Positions 34,629 through 42,730 of a stretch of DNA of 64,000 bases are shown here, in pieces. Numbering within the stretch: position 1 is the first letter of the stretch; each line of letters opens with the position of its first letter. Both the position numbers and the translations under genes were made by a program. The stretch is taken from contig JAJDVY010000037.1 of the NCBI GenBank assembly GCA_022825885.1, positions 1 to 64,000 on the forward strand. Direction: 5' to 3'. This DNA is from Nitrospirales bacterium (lineage in GTDB: Bacteria; Nitrospirota; Nitrospiria; Nitrospirales; UBA8639). The notes below the pieces were generated by a model. The model did not search any database and had not been told where the DNA came from. It was given only the letters and a program-made list of their open reading frames with translations.

Positions 34629-35267
34629 ATGATGCTTACAAATAAACAACAAAATGTCTTTGATTGGTTAAACGATAAGCTCCAAGCACCAGTGTTTGCT
34701 GAAGCGTACAAAGGAGCACTGGATCTCCTGGACAAGAAGCCGCCGGGGTACATTACCTTCGTGGCCCATACTGGTAGGGACATAATGAACTCTCTTGCCC
34801 GAACCATCACCGGCACTGAGGGTGGTTTGGTTCAGTATCGTACGCATGTCACCAAGTTACAGGCTAAATGGCAACCAGAATGGGGAGGCCAAGGATTAAC
34901 AACATCCGATAATGCTCAAGTGGGACATTTGATTCCTTACGACATATGCCAGATTATAAAAGACTTGATTGCTGATCACGAAACAGGTCAAGAAAGAGAG
35001 AACATGGCTGATATCCTCTTTTTTAGAACCTTTTTGGATTACGACGACAAAGACAGAATACCCAAAAATTTCTTAAAGGAATGGAAGGCGGCAAAAAAAT
35101 GGTTTCTGGCCCACACCCATCTACGAGCAGGAGAGTTTGCCGCGGATGCGCCATCTGAAGTGGCAAGGAATTTTCAGACGCTGGATGGCTTACTATACGT
35201 GGCTGCAAGCAGCGAATTCGAACGAATAAGGGACATCCATGACATCCTGGAAGAGACCAACGGATGA
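34629..35267 (+). CDS. Unknown protein, first gene of a two-gene accessory operon
   Basis: A 212-aa soluble protein that I do not recognise. Two His/Arg-bearing helices stand out: YITFVAHTGRDIMNSLARTI (His47, Arg50) and WFLAHTHLRAGEF (His162, His164, Arg166). Such paired polar motifs could be catalytic or structural; HEPN-type RNases have similar R-x4-6-H spacing, but the fit is poor. It overlaps the next gene by 29 bases, indicating a tight functional pair. The base composition is more AT-rich than that of the flanking core genes. A role as partner or effector of the following helical-repeat protein is an inference. Confidence 0.75.
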   Translation: MMLTNKQQNVFDWLNDKLQAPVFAEAYKGALDLLDKKPPGYITFVAHTGRDIMNSLARTITGTEGGLVQYRTHVTKLQAKWQPEWGGQGLTTSDNAQVGHLIPYDICQIIKDLIADHETGQERENMADILFFRTFLDYDDKDRIPKNFLKEWKAAKKWFLAHTHLRAGEFAADAPSEVARNFQTLDGLLYVAASSEFERIRDIHDILEETNG

Positions 35268-38133
35268 ACTGATAGATAAGACCCTGACGTCAGTAAAAAA
35301 AGAAACTGACCGTCAGTATTTCTTCTCCCGGTTGAAAAACCCCCTATGGATTCAACCGTTAGCTGAGCGCGCCTATTTTCAATCTCCTCCAGAAATCAGA
35401 CATTTACCGGACGGTTATATCCAATTACTGGTTTGGCCAGAGCTTCAATACCTTAAGAACATGTCTGATCATTCGCCTGATGAAGTCATTGAAATCGTAT
35501 TACAGCTTCCCAAAGTCGATAACCCAAGGGTCTATGATGATATTCTCGATATCGCACTGCGACTGCATGGCGAGCAATCCGCGAAACTTCGGCCAAAAAT
35601 GCTTGAATATGCCAGCATAAAATACCAGTTCTTGGCGCACAAATACGCAGATCTGTTAGCTCATTGGACAGCAGAGAATCAAACACAAGCTGCGTTAGAT
35701 CTTCTAGAAAAACTCATTAAATTTGCGCCTGACCCTCAAGCAGAATGCAAGGAATCGCAACTGAAGGAGAATCCGGATGATGGAACAACGTGGCTGGCAC
35801 CTTCTCCGAGATTCGAGCATTGGGAATACCAGGAGATATTGGAAAAAGGTGTTCGTCCTCTCGTGATGAAGGAACCATTCAAAGTTGCCAGGATTCTCAT
35901 TGACGCTACGGCTGATATGATTTACCTCCACAAACATCAGGATGAACTTAACAAAGTCAAAGACGAAGACGCATCTGAAATATGGTGGCCTCGACTTGAT
36001 GAACGAGATAGCGACTACCAGGACGCCAAGACGGCACTTGTGTATACCCTGACTTTTGCATGCGAGAAAGTCTACGAAAAATCGCTTGGCTCTATCACCT
36101 CCATGGATGAAGTTCTACGCAAGCAGCGGTGGAAGGTTTTTAAACGCCTTCGCCAACACCTTTACGCCCTACACCCAAACGAGCAAACCAAGCCTTGGAT
36201 CAGAGAGTTGATTCTGACACACGAAAATTACTCTCAATGGAAACATCACTATGAATTTCAGCGGATGATACGACTCGCCTGTGAACATTTCGGTACGGAG
36301 TTGCTCACGAAAGAAGAGCGCACGTCAATCTTCAATTCCATTCGTAGCGGCCCGTCGAAGATGAATTACCGGGAATTTATGGGCGATCAATTCACAGAAG
36401 AGTTTTTCATACAACGTCAGCGGTATTTCCATAGGATGCAGTTCAAACCTTTTGTTTCCGTACTGTTTGGGGAGTATGTGACCTACTTCCAAGAATTGGA
36501 AGTTGAAGCCAACGACGAAATTTCCGACAACGACTATTCAGTTGTCAGAGCACAAAGCGGATACGTAAGTCAAAGTAGCCCAAGATCACGCGAAGACCTC
36601 GCAAGCCTCACTGATGAATCGCTACTGACCTACCTTAACGAATGGCAGGCGGAACACCATGATGAAGATAATTGGTTAATAGAGATCAATATCGCAGCAC
36701 TTGCTGAAGAGTTTCAAGCCATTTTCACAGAATTGATTATCCCGGATGTGAACAGACTCAGGTTTTGGATCGATAATCGTGAACGGATCGAGCGGCCTAC
36801 TTACATCCGGGCAATGGTCGATGAGATGAAAAAACGCGTCAAGGCGAAAAACTTCGACAAACTCAATGAATGGTTAATGTTTTGCGAATGGGTACTTTCG
36901 CACCCGGACCAAGACCCGGAAGAAGACGCCGGACTCAGCGACGAGTCCCGGGAGCATCCTCATTGGCATAGTTCACGACGGGCAGTCGGTGACTTTGTTT
37001 CAGCCTGTCTCAGCGAGAACGTTGATGCGCAGGTTGCGCGGAAGCCGCTGGCAAGACTCCTGGAAATGCTTTGTGCGCAATTTGATTGGAGACTGGATCG
37101 AAATAAGCCAGTCATTTTAAACCGTGACGACCAACTCACGGAGGCCTACAACAATATCCGGAGTTGCGCACTGGGGAGTCTGATCGCTTTTGGTTCTTGG
37201 TTGCGGAGACATGATCAAACGGCTGACGTTGCCATGGTAACGACAATCCTTGAAAAACGCTTCGCTCCTGAAACGGAATATCCTTTATCACTGCCCGAAC
37301 GTGCAATTCTGGGTAGGCACTACGGACGTATTTTAAGCCTTGACGAGGCGTGGGCGACTGAGCACAAATCAGACTTTTTCCCACAACATGAATTGCCTGC
37401 ATGGTTGGAGGCATTCAAGGGTTTCGTCTGCTCTAACCACCCGTTCAAGCGAATCTTCGATATTCTTTACGACGACTTTGATTTTGCATTGAAACATCTG
37501 GCCAACTTCAAAGAGCGACAGCAACCTTCCGAAGATGTAACCAATGCCCTCGGGCGCCACTTGTTTATGTATTATCTGTGGGACGGATATCCGCTCAGAG
37601 GAGATAAAAGCCTACTTGAACGATATTACCATGAGACGGATGTTGACCGAATGCGCTGGGCAAGCTTATTCGACTTCGTGGGTGAGTCGTTAAGCAGCAG
37701 CGGCAAGCATATTGATAATGCCTTAAAAGACAAGTGCATTCAGTTCTTCGACTGGCGGCTTGAGGTTGGCGAAGCAATGGAACTGCAAAAGTTTTCCTTC
37801 TGGTTGGAAGCCAAATGCCTGGAGACTGAATGGCGATTGGATGCATACCTTAAGATTTTGGATGTCAGCCAAACGAAGGGCCTTAGAATTTCACGTGATT
37901 TGGGAGCATTATGCGGAATGCTCGCAGACCACACAGGAAAGGTAGTCGAATGCTTTGCCAAGCTTACCGACCGGCTCAAAAATGACACGTTTTTTTTCAA
38001 GACCGATAATGTACGAACTATCCTGAAAGCGGGTCTTGCAAGCAGTAACGAAAGCGTACGTCAGAACGCCGAACGTGCTCGCGATAACCTGCTTCGTGAT
38101 GGCCGATTCGAGTTTCTGGATATAGAAGATTGA
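35239..38133 (+). CDS. 964-aa alpha-helical repeat protein, candidate defence sensor
   Basis: A large soluble protein without signal peptide, membrane segment or P-loop. The sequence is a long succession of amphipathic helices of HEAT/TPR type: KNPLWIQPLAERAYFQSPPE at the N-terminus, DNPRVYDDILDIALRLHGE, WKVFKRLRQHLYALHPNE, YEFQRMIRLACEHFGTELL and LDAYLKILDVSQTKGL. These segments resemble the C-terminal sensor repeats of STAND/NACHT-type antiviral proteins, but the ATPase module is missing. It overlaps the 212-aa gene by 29 bases and shares its promoter. I infer a two-component immunity or stress module. No catalytic site is visible. Confidence 0.75.
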   Translation: MTSWKRPTDELIDKTLTSVKKETDRQYFFSRLKNPLWIQPLAERAYFQSPPEIRHLPDGYIQLLVWPELQYLKNMSDHSPDEVIEIVLQLPKVDNPRVYDDILDIALRLHGEQSAKLRPKMLEYASIKYQFLAHKYADLLAHWTAENQTQAALDLLEKLIKFAPDPQAECKESQLKENPDDGTTWLAPSPRFEHWEYQEILEKGVRPLVMKEPFKVARILIDATADMIYLHKHQDELNKVKDEDASEIWWPRLDERDSDYQDAKTALVYTLTFACEKVYEKSLGSITSMDEVLRKQRWKVFKRLRQHLYALHPNEQTKPWIRELILTHENYSQWKHHYEFQRMIRLACEHFGTELLTKEERTSIFNSIRSGPSKMNYREFMGDQFTEEFFIQRQRYFHRMQFKPFVSVLFGEYVTYFQELEVEANDEISDNDYSVVRAQSGYVSQSSPRSREDLASLTDESLLTYLNEWQAEHHDEDNWLIEINIAALAEEFQAIFTELIIPDVNRLRFWIDNRERIERPTYIRAMVDEMKKRVKAKNFDKLNEWLMFCEWVLSHPDQDPEEDAGLSDESREHPHWHSSRRAVGDFVSACLSENVDAQVARKPLARLLEMLCAQFDWRLDRNKPVILNRDDQLTEAYNNIRSCALGSLIAFGSWLRRHDQTADVAMVTTILEKRFAPETEYPLSLPERAILGRHYGRILSLDEAWATEHKSDFFPQHELPAWLEAFKGFVCSNHPFKRIFDILYDDFDFALKHLANFKERQQPSEDVTNALGRHLFMYYLWDGYPLRGDKSLLERYYHETDVDRMRWASLFDFVGESLSSSGKHIDNALKDKCIQFFDWRLEVGEAMELQKFSFWLEAKCLETEWRLDAYLKILDVSQTKGLRISRDLGALCGMLADHTGKVVECFAKLTDRLKNDTFFFKTDNVRTILKAGLASSNESVRQNAERARDNLLRDGRFEFLDIED

Positions 38134-38438
38134 CAACAATGTACAAGGTTTCGAAACCTGCTGACAGAACTCAACATATGAATAATACTCTTATTTGCTT
38201 TGGGAATTATATACTTAACGGCGGGACCTCCGTCAGAGGTGGAGGGGCGGTGTGATTATTGGGAAAGGAGTCCAAAACGGGTTTGGGCAGACACGGTACG
38301 GATTTGCCGTTGACGGTTCATGCTCAAGCGTCAGCGTTGTGCCAGGGATTGATAAACCTAGAGGATAATATCCTTGGTCATTTTTGAACTGGTCGAGGAG
38401 GCGCTGACATTCTTTGTATGGTCTTAGGGCCACCGTGC
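38134..38438. other. Island spacer, mostly featureless
   Basis: 305 bases between the convergent helical-repeat and metalloprotease genes. A GC-rich dyad (GGGACCTCC ... GGAGGGGCGG near 38224-38250) could be part of a terminator, but it has no T-run. Otherwise only the weak minus-strand small gene listed separately. Confidence 0.3.
38233..38433 (-). CDS. Possible small protein downstream of the metalloprotease gene
   Basis: A 66-residue frame starting at a GTG 6 bases after the metalloprotease stop, with GAGGGAG about 8 bases upstream. The C-terminal half is Pro-rich. No similarity is recognised; it may be a chance frame. Confidence 0.3.
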   Translation of the reverse strand: MALRPYKECQRLLDQFKNDQGYYPLGLSIPGTTLTLEHEPSTANPYRVCPNPFWTPFPIITPPLHL

Positions 38439-39785
38439 TTACTCCCTCTTCGCTCCAAAGGACGCCGTTAGGTCAGTCCTCTCCAATGATCCAGCCACGC
38501 CTTCATAAGCCAGTCCGTAAAAGGTTCCACTCACGACCCCGTCATCGCCTCCCGTACTTCGCAGAAAATTCCCACTGACAGCGATGTCATACTCCAAGGT
38601 TCCGTCTCTCCACTGAATCCCGCCCATCCCTTGAGTCGGGACGGTCTCGACCGGCCATGATTGAAGTTCGGTAAACGAGGCTTGCCCGTCTAACGTCCCT
38701 AAATTGACACTGAGTGACGCATCCCCACTGACAGGGCTTTGAGTGGGTGTGAAGCCGACCAGTCCGCCCTCCCAGGTGACGGTTCCGGTGAGCGCACGGT
38801 TATCTGACAAGTCGGTGTCTGGCTTTGTCCCGTTGGTCCACGGACGATTCAGTCCATTTTGATGTGTGACACCGAAGGACAGATCCCCGAATTGGCCCAT
38901 CAGAACTGTTGTCTCTTGATCCCACGGACCCAAACTCTGAGCAGAGAGTTCTTCCGGCTCCGTGACAGGCCCCAAACGGGTATATAGGGCGTAGATCGCA
39001 TTGGCATCACTCTCAACCAGTCCTCCTGTCAATGGCTTCCATGCCCCGTATTGGTACGAATTAGGCTCAGTAAATTGGCTACTTTCGACATGCCCTTGTA
39101 ACCCCAACGCATGCATCAGTTCGTGAACAAGAACGGAGAGCGTGGCCTCGTCGTCTCCACGAGCATCAAAATGTGTCCGATTCATCCACACATTCGCAGC
39201 CCGTAAACCCACTTTTTCCCATCGTTGCTGTTGTTCGTCGTACTCCTGGTACACGGATTGACCCGACGCCGCCTCAGATCCAGGTCTCCCAGTGAAATAG
39301 TCAGGGGCCCCAGTCGGAAAGCCGATATGAATTTGACCGTCAGACACCGCTGTTTCCTGAAGGAAGACCGGCACATCTGAGCCAATTTCAATATGCCAGT
39401 CATATGGCAAGGCTCGGTTAATGAGTGCAACCGCATAGTGTGTAATGGCTCGTTCACGGTCAGTCATGTCTTGCACGAGATAGACGGTTGGCGGTTCTTC
39501 AAATCTGACAAGTCCAGGATCGTGTTGCCACTCATACTCCAATCCAGAAGTCCACGGACCTCCACTGGCATGAATGCCTAAATACTCCACCATATCAGCC
39601 GAACTGGAGCCGACCCCCTGTTGAAGCGTGATTTCAAGCGATGGAAGGACTAGAGGAGGTTGGACGATAGGGCCAAGACTGCCTCTGCCTCTGCCTCTGC
39701 CTCTGCCTCTGCCTCTGCCTCCACAACCAAACACGGATAACACAAGCAGGATTCCGAGTAGCAAGAGGGTGCAGATGGGCCGCAT
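38439..39785 (-). CDS. Lipoprotein metalloprotease with TbpB-like C-terminal barrel
   Basis: A 448-aa predicted lipoprotein: the signal LLLLGILLVLSVFGC ends in a lipobox with Cys21. A run of about six Gly-Arg repeats follows (residues 22-36). A metzincin-type zinc site VLVHELMHALGLQGH (HExxHxxGxxGH) lies near residue 220. The last 110 residues are beta-rich and end VSGTFYGLAYEGVAGSLE and LTASFGAKR, which resemble the C-terminal beta-barrel closure of TbpB/Slam-dependent surface lipoproteins. AAAGGAGGT precedes the ATG at 39785. The combination suggests a surface-exposed or secreted protease; target unknown. Confidence 0.8.
   Translation of the reverse strand: MRPICTLLLLGILLVLSVFGCGGRGRGRGRGRGRGSLGPIVQPPLVLPSLEITLQQGVGSSSADMVEYLGIHASGGPWTSGLEYEWQHDPGLVRFEEPPTVYLVQDMTDRERAITHYAVALINRALPYDWHIEIGSDVPVFLQETAVSDGQIHIGFPTGAPDYFTGRPGSEAASGQSVYQEYDEQQQRWEKVGLRAANVWMNRTHFDARGDDEATLSVLVHELMHALGLQGHVESSQFTEPNSYQYGAWKPLTGGLVESDANAIYALYTRLGPVTEPEELSAQSLGPWDQETTVLMGQFGDLSFGVTHQNGLNRPWTNGTKPDTDLSDNRALTGTVTWEGGLVGFTPTQSPVSGDASLSVNLGTLDGQASFTELQSWPVETVPTQGMGGIQWRDGTLEYDIAVSGNFLRSTGGDDGVVSGTFYGLAYEGVAGSLERTDLTASFGAKRE
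39681..39720 (+). repeat. Hexanucleotide tandem repeat (GCCTCT)n inside the lipoprotein gene
   Basis: About 6.7 perfect copies of GCCTCT. On the minus strand it encodes the Gly-Arg run after the lipidated Cys. Copy changes would keep the frame and alter tether length. Confidence 0.9.
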
Positions 39786-39818
39786 GACAGACCTCCTTTG
39801 TCGAAACAGGATTGACCA

Positions 39819-40031
39819 TTGGCCAGACAACAAAGGTCAGGCCGTTTCTGTTCCACCAAGACGATTGGCGGTGCCTGTATTTACCTGTTGGAAAACAACA
39901 TCGTCCGGCATGGGAGCTACCCACGGAGGCGATGCGAGGCTCTTGTATTGCAGGTCCGACCCGACAATGGGGTCGTCCTAGTGGAACAGAATGGTAGGGG
40001 TATACCGTACCGTGTCAGACAGAGTAAATAG
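39819..40031 (+). CDS. Possible small hypothetical protein
   Basis: A 70-aa frame in the gap between the divergent lipoprotein gene and the next small gene. The part ALVLQVRPDNGVVLVEQNGRG looks protein-like, but there is no clear ribosome-binding site and no recognised family. It may be the worn end of an older gene. Confidence 0.25.
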   Translation: MARQQRSGRFCSTKTIGGACIYLLENNIVRHGSYPRRRCEALVLQVRPDNGVVLVEQNGRGIPYRVRQSK

Positions 40032-40136
40032 TTCGTGACTTTGTGGCAGCAGGAATGTAAAAGGTACGGTCAGAGTAGATGGTAAATGCGGCTCAAGAGG
40101 GGCCTTTATTTCCTACGTAGTTGGGGGTACAATACC

Positions 40137-40319
40137 ATGAGTGTGTATGAAAAAACAGATCATGTACTGAGGGCTGAGAGACCACGACAGGAGCCGCCTC
40201 AGCCGCAACCAGGGCCTATACCAGACACACAAGAGCCAAAACGTCGTGAGGAACGTCATGTACCGCCACAACCAGTCCAAATACCAAACCCACACCCTCC
40301 TGAGCCTCTAGAGGATTAA
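40137..40319 (+). CDS. Small proline-rich protein upstream of the SLATT-like gene
   Basis: A 60-aa hydrophilic protein with about 25% proline, arranged as PQPQPGP and PNPHPPEP. No domain recognised. TTGGGGG lies about 12 bases before the ATG at 40137. It ends 6 bases before the SLATT-like gene, so the two are likely co-expressed; a linker or regulatory peptide is conceivable. Confidence 0.5.
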   Translation: MSVYEKTDHVLRAERPRQEPPQPQPGPIPDTQEPKRREERHVPPQPVQIPNPHPPEPLED

Positions 40320-40325
40320 AACACT

Positions 40326-40853
40326 ATGAAAGGCGATGCACTGGACGAGAAAGTTAAGAAGCTGAATTTCAGCGTCGAAATGTCCATGCGCTATCATCAG
40401 AGACGACGTGGGTTCTGTGAATGGAGCCACAATGTAATTATGTTCTCGATCATCATTTTGGGGTCGGCTGCGTTTTCAGAGTTAGTTCAGGGATGGCATC
40501 ATTACTTTGTATTTTTGGCGACAGGTCTGGCCGCGTTTGACCTAGTTTGGAAACCTTCTCACCGTTCACGAGACCACGAAATGCTATTCCGGCGTTTCAG
40601 CGACTTGGCGATTGACTTGAGAACGAATGCTCCAAGTGAAGAAAACTACGCCAAGTGGAAAAAAGCGCGCATTGCCATCGAAACAGACGAACCTCCCGTC
40701 TATTGGGCCTTGGCTGAGGACTGCCATAACGAGGTCATCCGTTTGACTGATAAGCCTTTTAATCTGGTTGACATACCTCTCTATCGCAGAATGACTATGA
40801 ATGTATTGAGATACGCTGGCACACGTTCTCTCGAAGCGAAATCTTCCGCCTAA
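40326..40853 (+). CDS. SLATT-domain-like two-helix membrane protein
   Basis: A 175-aa protein with a helical N-terminus (SVEMSMRYHQRRRGFCEWSH), two adjacent transmembrane helices near residues 36-52 and 58-75, and a cytoplasmic helical region beginning DLVWKPSHRSRDHEMLFRRF. This is the layout of SLATT domains, predicted pore-forming effectors associated with SMODS nucleotidyltransferases and SLOG sensors. No SMODS, SLOG or CD-NTase gene is adjacent, so it would be a stand-alone member or act with the small proline-rich protein. The family assignment is from pattern only. Confidence 0.65.
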   Translation: MKGDALDEKVKKLNFSVEMSMRYHQRRRGFCEWSHNVIMFSIIILGSAAFSELVQGWHHYFVFLATGLAAFDLVWKPSHRSRDHEMLFRRFSDLAIDLRTNAPSEENYAKWKKARIAIETDEPPVYWALAEDCHNEVIRLTDKPFNLVDIPLYRRMTMNVLRYAGTRSLEAKSSA

Positions 40854-40901
40854 TCAAGTTACCCCTTTCTCTCTACTCTCTCAGGAAGGAGGCACTCATC
40901 A

Positions 40902-41174
40902 ATGAAGACTGTTTCTAGTGACGAAAGAGTTTTCACGTCTGAGGTCTGGGAAGACCCAAAAGCCAGATGCTGTACATTCTATTGTAGGGAGCTTGGCATC
41001 TTTTCTGCTGGACGAACAAAGGCAGAAGCGAGACGCGCCATGAGAGCCAAAATTCTTTTATGGGCACAACACAACCTGCAGAAAGGTCTCGTTGCCCCTC
41101 ACTGGCCTCAAGGCAGTCTCTGTGACGATCTTGCCAGACTCCGTGCATCAAGACGAGTACCTCCACGATCTTGA
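40902..41174 (+). CDS. Small hypothetical protein, HicB-like in pattern
   Basis: A 90-aa protein with a strong ribosome-binding site (AGGAAGGAGGC). The segment ELGIFSAGRTKAEARRAMRAKI resembles the strand-turn-helix of HicB-like antitoxins, but no HicA-type gene is adjacent. Two Cys occur in CCTFYC. Function unknown. Confidence 0.55.
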   Translation: MKTVSSDERVFTSEVWEDPKARCCTFYCRELGIFSAGRTKAEARRAMRAKILLWAQHNLQKGLVAPHWPQGSLCDDLARLRASRRVPPRS

Positions 41175-41561
41175 CCAAATAAAGCCCCTTCCCCACGGCG
41201 TAGTCCCCCTTAAGTATATAATTCTCTTTGCTTTTTGGGCATAAATGTTAATAATAAATCACTCTCATGGCACAGATCAGGTATTCTTTAAATCCCTATT
41301 CTCTGCGTGACTGGCATCTTTATAAAGCAGATGACATGCCAACAGTTTCCAATATCCCAGATCGGGATTCATGTATCAGAAACCACGGAGTAGGGTTAAG
41401 ACACAATTCTTTATAGAATAAAGTTGCACTATAACTATCAGACAGGTATATTTCATATCAGCGGTTGGGAGGGCTGTGTGTAATCGCGGTCCGTTGGAGC
41501 CAGGTGCTCCACCCAGCTGCTTTTTTTTCACCTAATATACGTTTATTGAGGGCTCTGCACT
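41175..41561. other. AT-rich island spacer with a possible terminator
   Basis: 387 bases without a convincing gene. At 41495-41528 GGAGCCAGGTGCTCCACC can form a short imperfect hairpin and is followed by eight T, so it may end transcription on the plus strand. The rest is AT-rich and shows no repeat of the dispersed types. Confidence 0.35.
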
Positions 41562-42323
41562 TTGTACTTGCTCTATCTTGACGGTTCAGGATCCGTTCAA
41601 AACCCCACTGAAAAACATTTTGTTCTTGCTGGCATATGTGTATTCGAGCGACAAATTTATCATCTCATTACCGAAACTGATAAGTTTGTTTCTTCCCTTA
41701 ATCTAGGTGGCGTCCATGATGTTGAATTACATGGTAGCGTGATCGCGAATGGGAAAAGAAGCCCATGGAAAGGGATGGGAAGAAAAGAGCGTCTCAAGGT
41801 TATCGATCTTGGTTTAGGCCTGCTTCGAGATGCTCATTGGGGCGTACGAGCCTTCGCTGTAGCCGTGGACAAACATGCAAAACCATTAAGCGATCCCGTT
41901 GAATATGCTTTTGAGGAAATCTGCAACCGTTTCAATCATTTCCTTTCACGGCTGTGGAGGAACGGTGAAGGACAACACCGTGGATTGATTGTCATGGACA
42001 ATTCGCATTATGAACAAGCTCTGCAAAGACTGGCACGACGCTTTCGAGAAGATGGCACAAGATGGGGAGCACTTGCGAATCTTGCTGAAGTACCGCTGTT
42101 CGTAGATTCTACTGCTTCTCGTCTAATCCAGATTTCAGACTTACTTGCATGGGCGGTTTGGAGGCGTTATGAGCACAGCGACACACGCTACTTCGACAAA
42201 ATTGTCGGCCGTTTTGATAAAGAGGGCGGAGTTATGCACGGTCTGGTACATCGTAAGCCATCAACGGAAGAGTGTCACTGTCCAGCGTGTTTGACTCGTT
42301 CAGCAATAAAAGACTCAAAGTGA
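41562..42323 (+). CDS. DUF3800 family protein
   Basis: A 253-aa protein with the DUF3800 layout: the opening YLLYLDGSGSVQNP (family D-[DE]-SG; here the second acid is Gly), VHDVELHGSVI, VMDNSHYEQALQRLARRF and FVDSTASRLIQISDLLAWAVWRRYE. The fold is RNase H-like and occurs often in defence islands and near mobile elements. The start is a TTG at 41562. A Cys/His cluster at the C-terminus (CHCPAC) may bind zinc. Activity is unknown; loss of one acidic residue could impair it. Confidence 0.8.
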   Translation: MYLLYLDGSGSVQNPTEKHFVLAGICVFERQIYHLITETDKFVSSLNLGGVHDVELHGSVIANGKRSPWKGMGRKERLKVIDLGLGLLRDAHWGVRAFAVAVDKHAKPLSDPVEYAFEEICNRFNHFLSRLWRNGEGQHRGLIVMDNSHYEQALQRLARRFREDGTRWGALANLAEVPLFVDSTASRLIQISDLLAWAVWRRYEHSDTRYFDKIVGRFDKEGGVMHGLVHRKPSTEECHCPACLTRSAIKDSK

Positions 42324-42376
42324 GTATTCCTTAATTTTGGCTGCGGATTTTGACACACAAGTCTCTATGGCGTGGC

Positions 42377-42652
42377 ATGAGCATTGTAGCGAGTAACGAT
42401 CCACGGATTATGACGGTAGAGGTGACTGACGACTTGATCGTCGCTCATCTCGCAGATGGCCGCACGGTCAGCGTCCCTCTAACGTGGTCGTGGCGTTTAT
42501 CTAATGCGGCCCCGGCGCAACGTCAGCACTTTGAGATTATCGGGACGGGACAAGGGGTCCACTGGCCGGATATTGATGAAGACCTCAGTGCTCTCGGCAT
42601 GCTCACCGGCGTGCCAGCCCCGCCACTAAAACAAAAGGTCTTATCAAAGTAG
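42377..42652 (+). CDS. DUF2442 domain protein
   Basis: A 91-aa protein of the DUF2442 type: VEVTDDLIVAHLADGRTVSVPLTWSWRL and GTGQGVHWPDIDEDLSALGML. Members often pair with DUF4160 proteins in toxin-antitoxin-like modules; no partner is seen here, so it may be an orphan. The ATG at 42377 is chosen over a TTG at 42350. It is the last island gene before recQ. Confidence 0.8.
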   Translation: MSIVASNDPRIMTVEVTDDLIVAHLADGRTVSVPLTWSWRLSNAAPAQRQHFEIIGTGQGVHWPDIDEDLSALGMLTGVPAPPLKQKVLSK

Positions 42653-42730
42653 CCGGCACCAACGCCTCACTCGGCCTGGTCCGCCACGCATCACGGCATC
42701 TTTGCCACAACACGGCGAGCCAAGATCCTT

